From NCBI GenBank assembly GCA_964630615.1, contig CAZVVG010000018.1:1-13092 (forward strand): a DNA stretch of 13,092 nt. Direction: 5' to 3'. The DNA is from CAZVVG01 sp964630615. Its GTDB lineage: Bacteria > Patescibacteriota > Minisyncoccia > Moranbacterales > UBA2206. The position numbers and the translations under genes are program-made. The notes beneath the pieces are model-generated. The model saw only the letters and a list, made by a program, of their open reading frames with translations, had not been told where the DNA came from and made no database searches. The first letter of the stretch is position 1. Every line of letters begins with the position of its first letter. Positions 6,158 to 12,982 of the stretch are shown in pieces.

Positions 6158-6211
6158 CTAAATTTCCCCGAATTTTTTGTTGAAAAATAGCTTTGTTTCA
6201 TCTTAGCACAC

Positions 6212-6239
6212 TTGCCGAGAATAGAAAAAGTGGTATAAA
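6212..6239 (+). promoter_or_regulatory. Proximal, leaderless obg promoter
   Basis: TTGCCG (6212-6217), a 16-base spacer and TATAAA (6234-6239) preceded by TG at 6231-6232. Only 6 bases separate the -10 from ATG 6246, so the transcript should begin at or next to the A of the start codon. Confidence 0.6.
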
Positions 6240-6245
6240 TAAGAA

Positions 6246-7214
6246 ATGATTACTGATGAAATAAAGATCTCTCTTCAGGCCGGAGGTGGAGGAGACGGCC
6301 TTGTGACTTTTGACAAAACCAAGGGAAGTCAAGGGCCCACGGGCGGAAAGGGCGGATGGGGCGGCAACGTCTATTTTCAAGGTGTTTCTGATTTAACCGC
6401 TCTGAATAAATACCTTAAAAAGAAATCTTATGAAGCGGAAAATGGAAAAAATGGAAGCAGCCGGAAAGCGACCGGTCCTGATGGGAAGGATTTGATTCTT
6501 ACCGTTCCTGTGGGATCGGTAATCAAAAACTTAACTACCCTCCAAGTCCGAGAAATTATCCGGCCAGGGGAAAAGTTTTTAGCCGCCAAAGGCGGTCTGG
6601 GTGGAAGAGGCAATTTTTATTTTCGCTCTCCTGTTAACACCTCTCCTAAAAAATTTGAAAAAGGTTCTCCAGGAGAAAAATTTGATTTTTTCATAGAACT
6701 TCGCTTAATTGCCGATGCTGGTTTTATTGGCCTTCCCAATGCGGGAAAATCCAGCTTACTTAATCAATTAACTCGGGCACAGGCTAAGGTGGCAAATTAC
6801 CACTTTACCACTTTGGAGCCTAATTTGGGAACCTTGGAAAATTTTATTTTAGCTGACATTCCGGGACTAATCGAAGGAGCCTCTTCCGGAAGAGGGCTTG
6901 GGATAAAGTTTCTAAAGCATATCCGAAGAACCCGGATTCTTTTTCATTGCCTTTCCCTGGAAGCTCCGGATCTACTCCAGGATTACCAAACCGTCCGGAA
7001 AGAATTGGGCGCTTACCACAAAGATTTGACAAGCAAGAGGGAAGTTCTTATTTTTACCAAAGCCGATCTTTTGAAAAAAGCTGCTCTTGGGGAAAAAATA
7101 AAACCTCTGAAAGAAAAAGAGCATTTGATAGTTTCCATCTTTGATCCGAAAAGCCTCAAAAAACTAAAAGAAACAATCAAGGCTCTGGCGTCTTCAGACT
7201 CAGCCTCAGCTTGA
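6246..7214 (+). CDS. obg: Obg/CgtA GTPase, short form without C-terminal domain
   Basis: This GTPase acts in large-subunit ribosome assembly and stress control. The glycine-rich Obg fold covers about 1-156 (AGGGGDGLVTF near 12-22; GGKGGWGGNV 33-42; GGLGGRGNFYF 116-126). The G domain has G1 GLPNAGKS (162-169), G2 YHFTT (185-189), G3 DIPG (204-207) with LIEGA after it, and G4 TKAD (271-274) where NKxD is usual. G5 appears as SIF (297-299) rather than the usual SA. At 322 residues it lacks the C-terminal domain found in many Obg proteins of about 430. The usual N-terminal pattern FRREK is changed to FDKTK. Function should be conserved; nucleotide specificity through TKAD is probably kept but less standard. 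It has two likely promoters. Confidence 0.96.
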   Translation: MITDEIKISLQAGGGGDGLVTFDKTKGSQGPTGGKGGWGGNVYFQGVSDLTALNKYLKKKSYEAENGKNGSSRKATGPDGKDLILTVPVGSVIKNLTTLQVREIIRPGEKFLAAKGGLGGRGNFYFRSPVNTSPKKFEKGSPGEKFDFFIELRLIADAGFIGLPNAGKSSLLNQLTRAQAKVANYHFTTLEPNLGTLENFILADIPGLIEGASSGRGLGIKFLKHIRRTRILFHCLSLEAPDLLQDYQTVRKELGAYHKDLTSKREVLIFTKADLLKKAALGEKIKPLKEKEHLIVSIFDPKSLKKLKETIKALASSDSASA

Positions 7215-7239
7215 TTTCTTAAAAATTCCGTGTTAGAAT
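7211..7239 (+). promoter_or_regulatory. Promoter of the DUF5652-like gene, overlapping the obg stop
   Basis: TTGATT (7211-7216) contains the obg TGA stop; after 17 bases comes TAGAAT (7234-7239) with TG at 7231-7232. The start is expected near 7246, giving a leader of about 30 bases that opens with GGAAAATAATTCC (7247-7259). Confidence 0.65.
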
Positions 7240-7275
7240 AAGTGCTGGAAAATAATTCCTCAATTTGAAATTTCT

Positions 7276-7548
7276 ATGGAAAAAAATCGCCTGATCTTTT
7301 TTCTTATTGCTCTTTTTTGGACGATTCCCTGGAAAGCGATCGCGCTTTGGCGAGCCGCTAGAAACAGGGATCGGATCTGGTTCGGAGCAATTTTTCTCAT
7401 CCAGACTCTGGCGATTTTGGAAATAATTTATATATTTTTCTTCTCTAAAAAAAATAAGAAGCTACCGCCAATAGAAGAAAATAAGAGCGAAGAAGAAGCT
7501 GGTTCCGGTTTAGAAAAACAAATAATCTATCCCAAGAGATTAATTTAA
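7276..7548 (+). CDS. DUF5652-like small membrane protein
   Basis: The 90-residue protein has two membrane helices, about 4-26 and 38-57, split by a short basic loop (AARNRDRIWFG). The order FWTIPWKAIALWRAARNRDR, then the ILEIIYIFFFS helix, matches my memory of DUF5652, a family seen widely in CPR bacteria with no known function. It also resembles the membrane N-terminus of PLDc_N-type proteins. After the second helix comes a charged tail of about 33 residues, with an acidic stretch (PPIEENKSEEEAGSG), probably in the cytoplasm and disordered. It has its own promoter and lies just before groES with 23 bases between, so groES may share its transcript. Confidence 0.75.
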   Translation: MEKNRLIFFLIALFWTIPWKAIALWRAARNRDRIWFGAIFLIQTLAILEIIYIFFFSKKNKKLPPIEENKSEEEAGSGLEKQIIYPKRLI

Positions 7549-7571
7549 TTTTTAATCATTCTAATAAACTT

Positions 7572-7847
7572 ATGAAAAAGGAAAACATTAAGCCCCTCCG
7601 GGATAACATCCTGGTTAAGCTAATCAAGAAAGTGACCCGCACGAAGTCGGGAATTGTTCTTCCGGAAACAGCCAGTGAGGATCGCCCCCAAGAGGGAAAA
7701 ATTATTGCCGTTGGTGATCACAAGGACATCAAAGTAAAAGTCGGACAAAGCGTTATTTTTGCCAAGTACAGCGGGACTGAATTAAAGATCAATGAAGAGG
7801 ATTATCTCCTGATTAAAAATGAAGATTTACTAGCGATTCTCAAGTAA
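7572..7847 (+). CDS. groES: Co-chaperonin GroES (Cpn10)
   Basis: At 91 residues this is the lid of the GroEL folding chamber, acting as a heptamer in the cytoplasm. Hallmarks are IKPLRDNILVK at 6-16, the GroEL-binding mobile loop (about 17-34) containing TKSGIVLPETA at 24-34, then EGKIIAVG near 41-48, SVIFAKYSGTELK at 60-72 and a final LAILK. All core segments are present and length is normal. No groEL follows: a terminator and a convergent gene come next, so groEL must lie elsewhere, unlike the classic groES-groEL operon. A weak -10-like TAATAA at 7562-7567 might allow separate, near-leaderless transcription; otherwise it is read from the upstream promoter. Confidence 0.95.
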   Translation: MKKENIKPLRDNILVKLIKKVTRTKSGIVLPETASEDRPQEGKIIAVGDHKDIKVKVGQSVIFAKYSGTELKINEEDYLLIKNEDLLAILK

Positions 7848-7862
7848 ACTTCCAAAGAGATC

Positions 7863-7895
7863 AAAAAAAATTCCCTTTTCCGGGGAGTTTTTTTT
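7863..7895. terminator. Bidirectional terminator between groES and the rhodanese gene
   Basis: Eight A (7863-7870), TTCCC, loop TTTTCC, GGGGAG, eight T (7888-7895). The arms pair through C-G, T-G and T-A, then A-T after one mismatch. A T tract follows the stem on both strands, fitting the two convergent genes that end here. Confidence 0.8.
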
Positions 7896-7903
7896 AAAAC
7901 TCA

Positions 7904-8737
7904 CTAGGGTTGTTTTTCCAGTTCAAATTTTTTTTCTTTCCAGCCATCCAAACCGTCAGAAAGAGCCAAAACATTGAAAAAGCCCAGATCAAAAAGCCGG
8001 ACCGCTCCCTGGAAAGCCCAGAGTCCATCCTTATCATAAAGAACTATTTTCCGACTTCGGGTAAGATTAGAACTTTCTTTTTCCAGATCCTCCAGAAAAA
8101 TATTTTGAGCTCCCTTCAAATGCCCTTCTTGGAAAGCCGCAGGTTTTCTCAGATCAATTATGACTAACTTGGGATCTTGAGAAATTAGGTTTTTTAGTTC
8201 TTCGCTCTTAATATATTGAACTTTAGATTGGTCAACAAAAGAGTTGGGGTCGCCCTCAGAAACAGTCGGATTATATTCAGATTTCCAGAATGAAAAACCG
8301 CCCTGAAGATAAAAAACACTGGAGATTTTATTTTGCAAAAAAAGCTGAATTGCCAGAAAAGCCGCCTGAGAAGAGGGGCCCTCATCCACCAAAACGTAGG
8401 TTTTATTCTTTTCTAGGGAACTAATTTTTTCCTGAAGATTTATAAAAGGAATGTTTAGAGAGTCCCGTAAATGCTCTTTTTTATATTCCCCTTCATCCCG
8501 TATATCAAGAATAATAATATTTTCCTGCTGCGTAATTTTTTTTAAAAGTTCTTCGGCTTTTATAATATTTTTTTCTTCTGAAACGATTTTCTTTTCAGTG
8601 GCCTTGGACGCAGAAAGCTCATTTTTTTCCTTTTGGACATTTAACCGAAAAAGGGTTACCAACGCCACTAAGGCAATTAAAAAAACTCCGATAAAAATGG
8701 CTCTGAAAAAATTTTTTTCTTTTTTTTCTTTTTCCAT
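7904..8737 (-). CDS. Membrane-anchored tandem rhodanese-like protein lacking catalytic cysteine
   Basis: The 277-residue protein has a lysine-rich start, one membrane helix (about 10-32), a charged linker, then two rhodanese-like domains at about 58-157 and 174-272. Each shows the family frame: LDIRDEGEYKKEHLRDSLNIP (77-97) and IDLRKPAAFQEGHLKGAQNI (194-213), then a loop strand and a GGFSFW or DGLDGW end. At the active-site Cys position domain 1 has Asp118 (VLVDEG) and domain 2 has Asp235 (VLYDKD), and the whole protein has no cysteine. Sulphur transfer through a persulphide is thus impossible, so a binding or scaffold role is more likely. It starts 4 bases after the fmt stop and is the last gene of the priA-def-fmt operon, ending at a shared terminator. 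Confidence 0.88.
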   Translation of the reverse strand: MEKEKKEKNFFRAIFIGVFLIALVALVTLFRLNVQKEKNELSASKATEKKIVSEEKNIIKAEELLKKITQQENIIILDIRDEGEYKKEHLRDSLNIPFINLQEKISSLEKNKTYVLVDEGPSSQAAFLAIQLFLQNKISSVFYLQGGFSFWKSEYNPTVSEGDPNSFVDQSKVQYIKSEELKNLISQDPKLVIIDLRKPAAFQEGHLKGAQNIFLEDLEKESSNLTRSRKIVLYDKDGLWAFQGAVRLFDLGFFNVLALSDGLDGWKEKKFELEKQP

Positions 8738-8741
8738 AGAA

Positions 8742-9701
8742 CTATTTTAGAACACTGCCAATAAAACGCTTTTGCCCATTGAGAAATTCCTTGGAATCCA
8801 GAACCCGACCTCCTTCCATTTGGATTTTTTCCACAATGAGCTGACCGGCACCGGTTTGGATTTTCAGTTGCTTATCTTTAAGAAAAACTTCTCCGATCTT
8901 AAAATTTTCTGGCGGAGCTTCTCCTTCCCAAGAAACTTTTTTAAAATTCACCCTTCTTAAAACGCCGGGAGGATTTTCCCAAAAAGCGTAAAGGCCGGGC
9001 CAAATTTCAAAGGCTCTAGCGGCATTGGCGATGTTTCTGGCCGATCCAGACCAGTCTATTTTCCCGTCAGTTTTTTTTATTATTCGACAATAAGTCGCCT
9101 GTGAATTATCTTGTTTTTGAGGAATGATTTTTCCAGACAACCAAAAAGGGATCGCCCGAATTAGCAAATCGGCTGCCTTTGGAGTTATTCTCTGCATCAG
9201 TTCCGAGATAGTCTCTTTTTCTTTTATTTTAAGGATTTCTTGAGCTAAAATCGCTCCTGAATCCATGCCCTCATCCAAAAGCATAATCGTTATCCCTATT
9301 TCTTTTTCTCCTAAGAGCAAGGCGTTTTGAACCGGTGAAGGGCCTCGGAATTTGGGGAGAAGAGAGGGATGAACGTTGATGGTTCCTCGCAGAGGAATAT
9401 CCAACAATTTGGGAGGGATAATTTTTCCGTAAGCGGCAACTATCATCAGCTCCGGTTCCAATTTCTTTATTTCTTGAATTATCTCTTCGTCTAATTTTTC
9501 CGGCTGATAAACAGGGATCCCTTGCTGTTTAGCAAATTTTTTAACTTCCGGCTCCTTAAGTTTATGGCCGCGACCCACCGGACGATTCGGCTTGGTAATA
9601 ACCGCTACGACCAGAAATTCTTGAGACACCAAAGCTTTGAGCATTTCTGCTCCAAAAGGGGAAGTGCCCATGAAAATAATCCGCTTTCTCTTTTTTCCCA
9701 T
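8742..9701 (-). CDS. fmt: Methionyl-tRNA formyltransferase
   Basis: This enzyme moves a formyl group from 10-formyl-tetrahydrofolate to Met on the initiator tRNA. The 319-residue length is standard. The N-terminal Rossmann-like domain starts RIIFMGTSPFGA (7-18). The folate and catalytic motifs are INVHPSLLPKFRGPSPVQ (108-125, with Asn109 and His111) and DEGMDSGAIL (143-152, with Asp147), which supply the Asn-His-Asp triad. The C-terminal tRNA-binding domain covers about 205-319 (KIDWSGSARNIANAARAFEIWPG marks its start). It lies between def and the rhodanese gene with 12- and 4-base gaps, so translation is probably coupled. The conserved def-fmt pairing fits the work of the two enzymes: one adds formyl, the other removes it. 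Confidence 0.97.
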   Translation of the reverse strand: MGKKRKRIIFMGTSPFGAEMLKALVSQEFLVVAVITKPNRPVGRGHKLKEPEVKKFAKQQGIPVYQPEKLDEEIIQEIKKLEPELMIVAAYGKIIPPKLLDIPLRGTINVHPSLLPKFRGPSPVQNALLLGEKEIGITIMLLDEGMDSGAILAQEILKIKEKETISELMQRITPKAADLLIRAIPFWLSGKIIPQKQDNSQATYCRIIKKTDGKIDWSGSARNIANAARAFEIWPGLYAFWENPPGVLRRVNFKKVSWEGEAPPENFKIGEVFLKDKQLKIQTGAGQLIVEKIQMEGGRVLDSKEFLNGQKRFIGSVLK

Positions 9702-9713
9702 AAAAAGAAATTT

Positions 9714-10166
9714 TTATTTTCTCTTCTTAATTTCTTTCTCAATAAACAAAGTCCCATCCAAATGATCCACTTCATGCTGAATAGCTCGGGCTAAAAGACC
9801 CTCTGCCTTTAAAACAAACTTTTCCCCCAACTGGTCTAGCGCCTCCACCTTGATTTTCTTTGAGCGCTTAACCAAAATGAATTTTCCTGGAAAGGAAAGG
9901 CAGCCTTCCTCGGCAACAATTTTTCCCCAAGATTTTGATTTTAGGCGCGGATTAATGAGAATATAAGTTTTATCGAATTTTACAACGCAGATACGCAAAG
10001 GAGTGCCAACCTGATTGGCCGCCAAACCTAATCCGTTGTCCTTTTCCATCGTTTCTAGCATATCAAAAATAAGTTTCCGAATTTCTGGAGATTGGGGATC
10101 TTTTACCTCCTTAGTTTTCTTCTTGAGTAAGAAATGGGGATAAGTTAATATTTTGAGCTTGGCCAT
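9714..10166 (-). CDS. def: Peptide deformylase
   Basis: The 150-residue metalloenzyme removes formyl from the N-terminal Met of new proteins at the ribosome. All three family motifs are present: GLGLAANQ (45-52), EGCLS (87-91, metal ligand Cys89) and HEVDH (131-135, ligands His131 and His135, catalytic Glu132). The start ILTYPHFLLKKKTKEV (6-21) and the final DGTLFIEK follow the family pattern. The C-terminus is a short basic tail, like type 1 short forms. It sits 9 bases after priA and 12 before fmt, with no promoter between, so it is read from the priA promoter. Confidence 0.97.
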   Translation of the reverse strand: MAKLKILTYPHFLLKKKTKEVKDPQSPEIRKLIFDMLETMEKDNGLGLAANQVGTPLRICVVKFDKTYILINPRLKSKSWGKIVAEEGCLSFPGKFILVKRSKKIKVEALDQLGEKFVLKAEGLLARAIQHEVDHLDGTLFIEKEIKKRK

Positions 10167-10175
10167 AAATAAAAG

Positions 10176-12182
10176 TTAAACTAAAGAAATGGGGTCAACG
10201 TCAATTGCCCAACCCTTTGGCAAATTCTGAAAAATATTTTTTAAATAAAATTGGGAAAATTCAGTTTGCCCTCCTTTCAGACGGATAATAATTTGTTTGC
10301 GAAAACGACCTCGAATTTTTTCCAAAAGAGGGGACTGGGGAGCAAAAATCTTTATTTTTGGATCCTTTCTTTTTTCCAAAAGAGCAAACATTTTTTCTCC
10401 CTCTTTCTGAACTTTTTGAAGACTGTAATCCTGGTAGGTTAATTTTACAATGCGTCCAAAAGGCGGCAAGCCAATTTCTTTTCTTTCCTCAATTTCTTTT
10501 TTAAAAAATCCGACATAGTCCCTTTGGATCGCCAGTTGAAAAATAAAATTTTCCGGATGGAAAGTCTGAATTATCACTTTTCCTGGCCGTTGGCTATGAG
10601 GACGATTCGTTCGGCCGGAAACCTGGAAAATTGTTTGAAAAGCCCTTTCAAAAGCAAAAAAATCGGGAAGAGAAAGAAGATTATCTGAGTCCATAATACC
10701 AACCAAGGATACTTTTGGCAAATCCCAGCCCTTGGAAACCATTTGCGTTCCGATGAGAATATCCGCCTGACCCGAAGAAAATTTTTCATAAATTTTTTCC
10801 AAGGTATTCTTTCTTTGCGTCGTTTGACTGTCCGCTCTAAGAATTTTTGCTTGGGGGAAAAAATTTAGGATTTCTTTTTCCACTCTTTGCGTCCCTCCTC
10901 CCACATTATTAAAATTCAGGCTCCCGCAATTGAAACATTTGGGAATAATCTCTGTTTTATACGCGCAATGGAGACATTGATAGTTTCCCTCCTTATCTCC
11001 GACTAGCGCTCGATCGCAATGCGGGCAACGAAAAACTTCCTTGCAATTAAGACAGACAGAAAAATTACTTAATCCCTGACGACTGACAAAAAGTAAAATT
11101 TGTCTTTTATTTTTTAAAGTCCAGTTAATTTCTTCGCGGATTCTTCGACTCAGCAAGCTCGGGTTCTTTTCCCAAAGTTCTTTTTTCATATCAACTAAAA
11201 CGGTCTGAGAGAGAAGCTTTTTCTCATCTATATTTCCAAAATAGGGGATAGTTACGAGCTCTCCTCCCGTTTTTAGGGCTTGAAAATAGGTTTCCACCCT
11301 GGGCGACGCCGAGCCATAAATAATTTTGGCCTGGTGAATTTCAGCTAATTTTTCGGCTAATTTTCTAGCATCATAGCGCGGATGCATATCCCATTGTTTA
11401 TAAGAAATATCTTGCTCCTCATCGACAATGACTAACTTTAAGTTCTTAAAAGGGGCAAAAATTGCCATGCGAGAACCAATAATAATTTTAGCGGCTCCCG
11501 ACTTGATTTTTTCCCAATTGGCATAAAATTGACCCTTGGAGACTTGGCTATTTAAAACAGTCATTTCCTCCCGAGAAAAATAAGCGCCGTATCTTTCTAG
11601 AGCAGGCGGAGTCAACCCCACTTCAGGAAGCAAAATGAGAAACTGACTTTGGGTATCTTGACTTTTTAGTTTGGCAATGGTTTGGATGTAAACCTCGGTT
11701 TTTCCCGAACCGGAGGGTCCAAAAAGAAGAAATCTGCTTTTTTTTCCTTTCAGAATTTTTTTAATGGCCTTCTTCTGGGCCTGTGTTAAAATCACTTTTT
11801 TTCCGCCCGTTGGAAATTCCAATACGTTCTTTTTTCTAATTTTAACTTGCATTGGCACGAAAAGTTTAAGCACAAAGCCCAGGGAAGCAAAATAATAATC
11901 GGCTAAAAAATCAGCTAATTGGAGCTGTTTCTCATTTAAAAATTCCTGGGCAATAATTTTCCCGATTTTTTTTATCGGAAATCCTCGCTTCAATTCCTTC
12001 TCTTGGGTAAGATAACTTTCCAAAACCACTCCTTCTCTTTTTCTTCCGGAGAAGGGAATTTCTACCAGGGTCCCAGTTGCTAGTTTTTCTTCAGAAGCGT
12101 AAGAAAAAGACCGATTTTTGAAAAGCGAGACCTTAATCAGTGGAACAATTTCATTAAGAAAAATATTGTTTGTTTGTCGCAT
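10176..12182 (-). CDS. priA: Primosomal protein N' (replication restart helicase PriA)
   Basis: PriA reloads the replisome at stalled forks by a 3'-5' helicase action. From ATG 12182 (MRQTNN) it is 668 residues. In order: the 3' DNA-binding domain (about 1-105), Walker A GPSGSGKT (155-162), motif II DEEQ (254-257), the zinc site of four CxxC pairs (Cys377/380, 386/389, 403/406, 416/419), GTQMVSKGWDLPKVSLVG (478-495) and PDFFAFERAFQTIFQVSGRTNR (506-527). Motif II has Gln where DEEH is usual, and motif VI has RTNR instead of RAGR. A start at 12359 would add 59 unlike residues and run into the divergent gene; ATG 12182 sits just after a good promoter, so I chose it. First gene of the priA-def-fmt operon. 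Confidence 0.95.
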   Translation of the reverse strand: MRQTNNIFLNEIVPLIKVSLFKNRSFSYASEEKLATGTLVEIPFSGRKREGVVLESYLTQEKELKRGFPIKKIGKIIAQEFLNEKQLQLADFLADYYFASLGFVLKLFVPMQVKIRKKNVLEFPTGGKKVILTQAQKKAIKKILKGKKSRFLLFGPSGSGKTEVYIQTIAKLKSQDTQSQFLILLPEVGLTPPALERYGAYFSREEMTVLNSQVSKGQFYANWEKIKSGAAKIIIGSRMAIFAPFKNLKLVIVDEEQDISYKQWDMHPRYDARKLAEKLAEIHQAKIIYGSASPRVETYFQALKTGGELVTIPYFGNIDEKKLLSQTVLVDMKKELWEKNPSLLSRRIREEINWTLKNKRQILLFVSRQGLSNFSVCLNCKEVFRCPHCDRALVGDKEGNYQCLHCAYKTEIIPKCFNCGSLNFNNVGGGTQRVEKEILNFFPQAKILRADSQTTQRKNTLEKIYEKFSSGQADILIGTQMVSKGWDLPKVSLVGIMDSDNLLSLPDFFAFERAFQTIFQVSGRTNRPHSQRPGKVIIQTFHPENFIFQLAIQRDYVGFFKKEIEERKEIGLPPFGRIVKLTYQDYSLQKVQKEGEKMFALLEKRKDPKIKIFAPQSPLLEKIRGRFRKQIIIRLKGGQTEFSQFYLKNIFQNLPKGWAIDVDPISLV

Positions 12183-12188
12183 AATTCT

Positions 12189-12217
12189 ATTGTACCAGGA
12201 TAAATGGCTAAAATAAA
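12189..12217 (-). promoter_or_regulatory. Promoter of the priA-def-fmt operon
   Basis: On the - strand, TACAAT (12194-12189) preceded by TG gives the extended -10 TGGTACAAT; a poor -35 (TTTATT, 12217-12212) stands 17 bases upstream. Six bases separate the -10 from the priA ATG, so the mRNA should be leaderless. Confidence 0.6.
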
Positions 12218-12230
12218 GGCTCTCTTTTCT

Positions 12231-12259
12231 TTGCCAGAAAACCCCAAATAAGCTAAAAT
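12231..12259 (+). promoter_or_regulatory. Promoter of the WecG/TagA gene
   Basis: TTGCCA (12231-12236), exactly 17 bases, TAAAAT (12254-12259). Seven bases later comes ATG 12267, so the transcript should start on the first base of the start codon. Its -35 lies about 14 bases from the divergent priA -35. Confidence 0.65.
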
Positions 12260-12266
12260 TTAAGCC

Positions 12267-12968
12267 ATGGAAGAAATTCTGGGAGTAAAAATTGATAATC
12301 TGGGCCGAAAAGAAATATTGGAAAAAGTGGAAAACTTTCTCCAACAAGATGGATTTCATCAGGTTGCTACCATAAATCCGGAATTTATCTTGGAAGCCTT
12401 GAGAAATCAGGAATTTAGGGATATTCTGAATACTTGTAACTTAAAAATAGCCGATGGAATGGGAATTCAGTTAGCTTTTCTGCGTAAGAAAAAATCCTTA
12501 AAATGCCGGATGGCTGGAGTAGATTTAATGTTAGAAATTCTCCGTATGGCCCAAGAAAAAAGTTTAAAAATATTCTTAGCGGTAAATAAAAGCGGATTGA
12601 GCTCCTTTAAAGAAATTCGCGAGGCGATTTGGAGGGCCTATCCTTCCCTAGAAATTGGGGGAGAAAATATAGACATTTTCGATGCCGAATACCGTTTGCC
12701 AGATGATAATAGCCAGATTCTATTGTGCAACTTTGGAGCCCCCTATCAGGAAAATTTCCTCAAAAAACAAAAAAATGATAGAATAAGGTTAGCCATGGGT
12801 GTCGGTGGTAGTTTTGATTATTTAACTAAAAAAGTGATTCGGGCACCCAAATTTCTACGCCAATTGGGATTAGAGTGGTTTTTCCGTTTTATTCAGCAAC
12901 CAAAAAGATGGTTAAGAATTTGGAGGGCCGTTATAATTTTTCCGCTGAAAGTGATTTTAAACAAATAG
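12267..12968 (+). CDS. WecG/TagA/CpsF-family glycosyltransferase (GT26)
   Basis: The 233-residue enzyme family adds N-acetylmannosamine or a similar sugar to a lipid-linked GlcNAc, an early step in teichoic acid or enterobacterial common antigen synthesis. Signature segments are TINPEF (35-40), IADGMGI (61-67, with Asp63 at the proposed catalytic base), RMAGVDLM (81-88), NFGAPYQE (about 155-162) and VGGSFDYLTKK (about 179-189). The C-terminus (PKFLRQLGLEWFFRFIQQPK) is the basic appendage that in TagA completes the site and docks on the membrane. Acceptor and sugar cannot be read from the sequence, so I give no symbol. It is probably made from a leaderless mRNA and followed 14 bases later by gltX, likely one operon. 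Confidence 0.92.
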   Translation: MEEILGVKIDNLGRKEILEKVENFLQQDGFHQVATINPEFILEALRNQEFRDILNTCNLKIADGMGIQLAFLRKKKSLKCRMAGVDLMLEILRMAQEKSLKIFLAVNKSGLSSFKEIREAIWRAYPSLEIGGENIDIFDAEYRLPDDNSQILLCNFGAPYQENFLKKQKNDRIRLAMGVGGSFDYLTKKVIRAPKFLRQLGLEWFFRFIQQPKRWLRIWRAVIIFPLKVILNK

Positions 12969-12982
12969 CTTAAATCTTGATT

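Noticed and set aside
12183..12359. A 59-residue N-terminal extension of priA
   Set aside because: It overlaps the start of the divergent glycosyltransferase gene, is rich in Phe and unlike PriA, and crosses the priA promoter. ATG 12182 follows an extended -10 by 6 bases.
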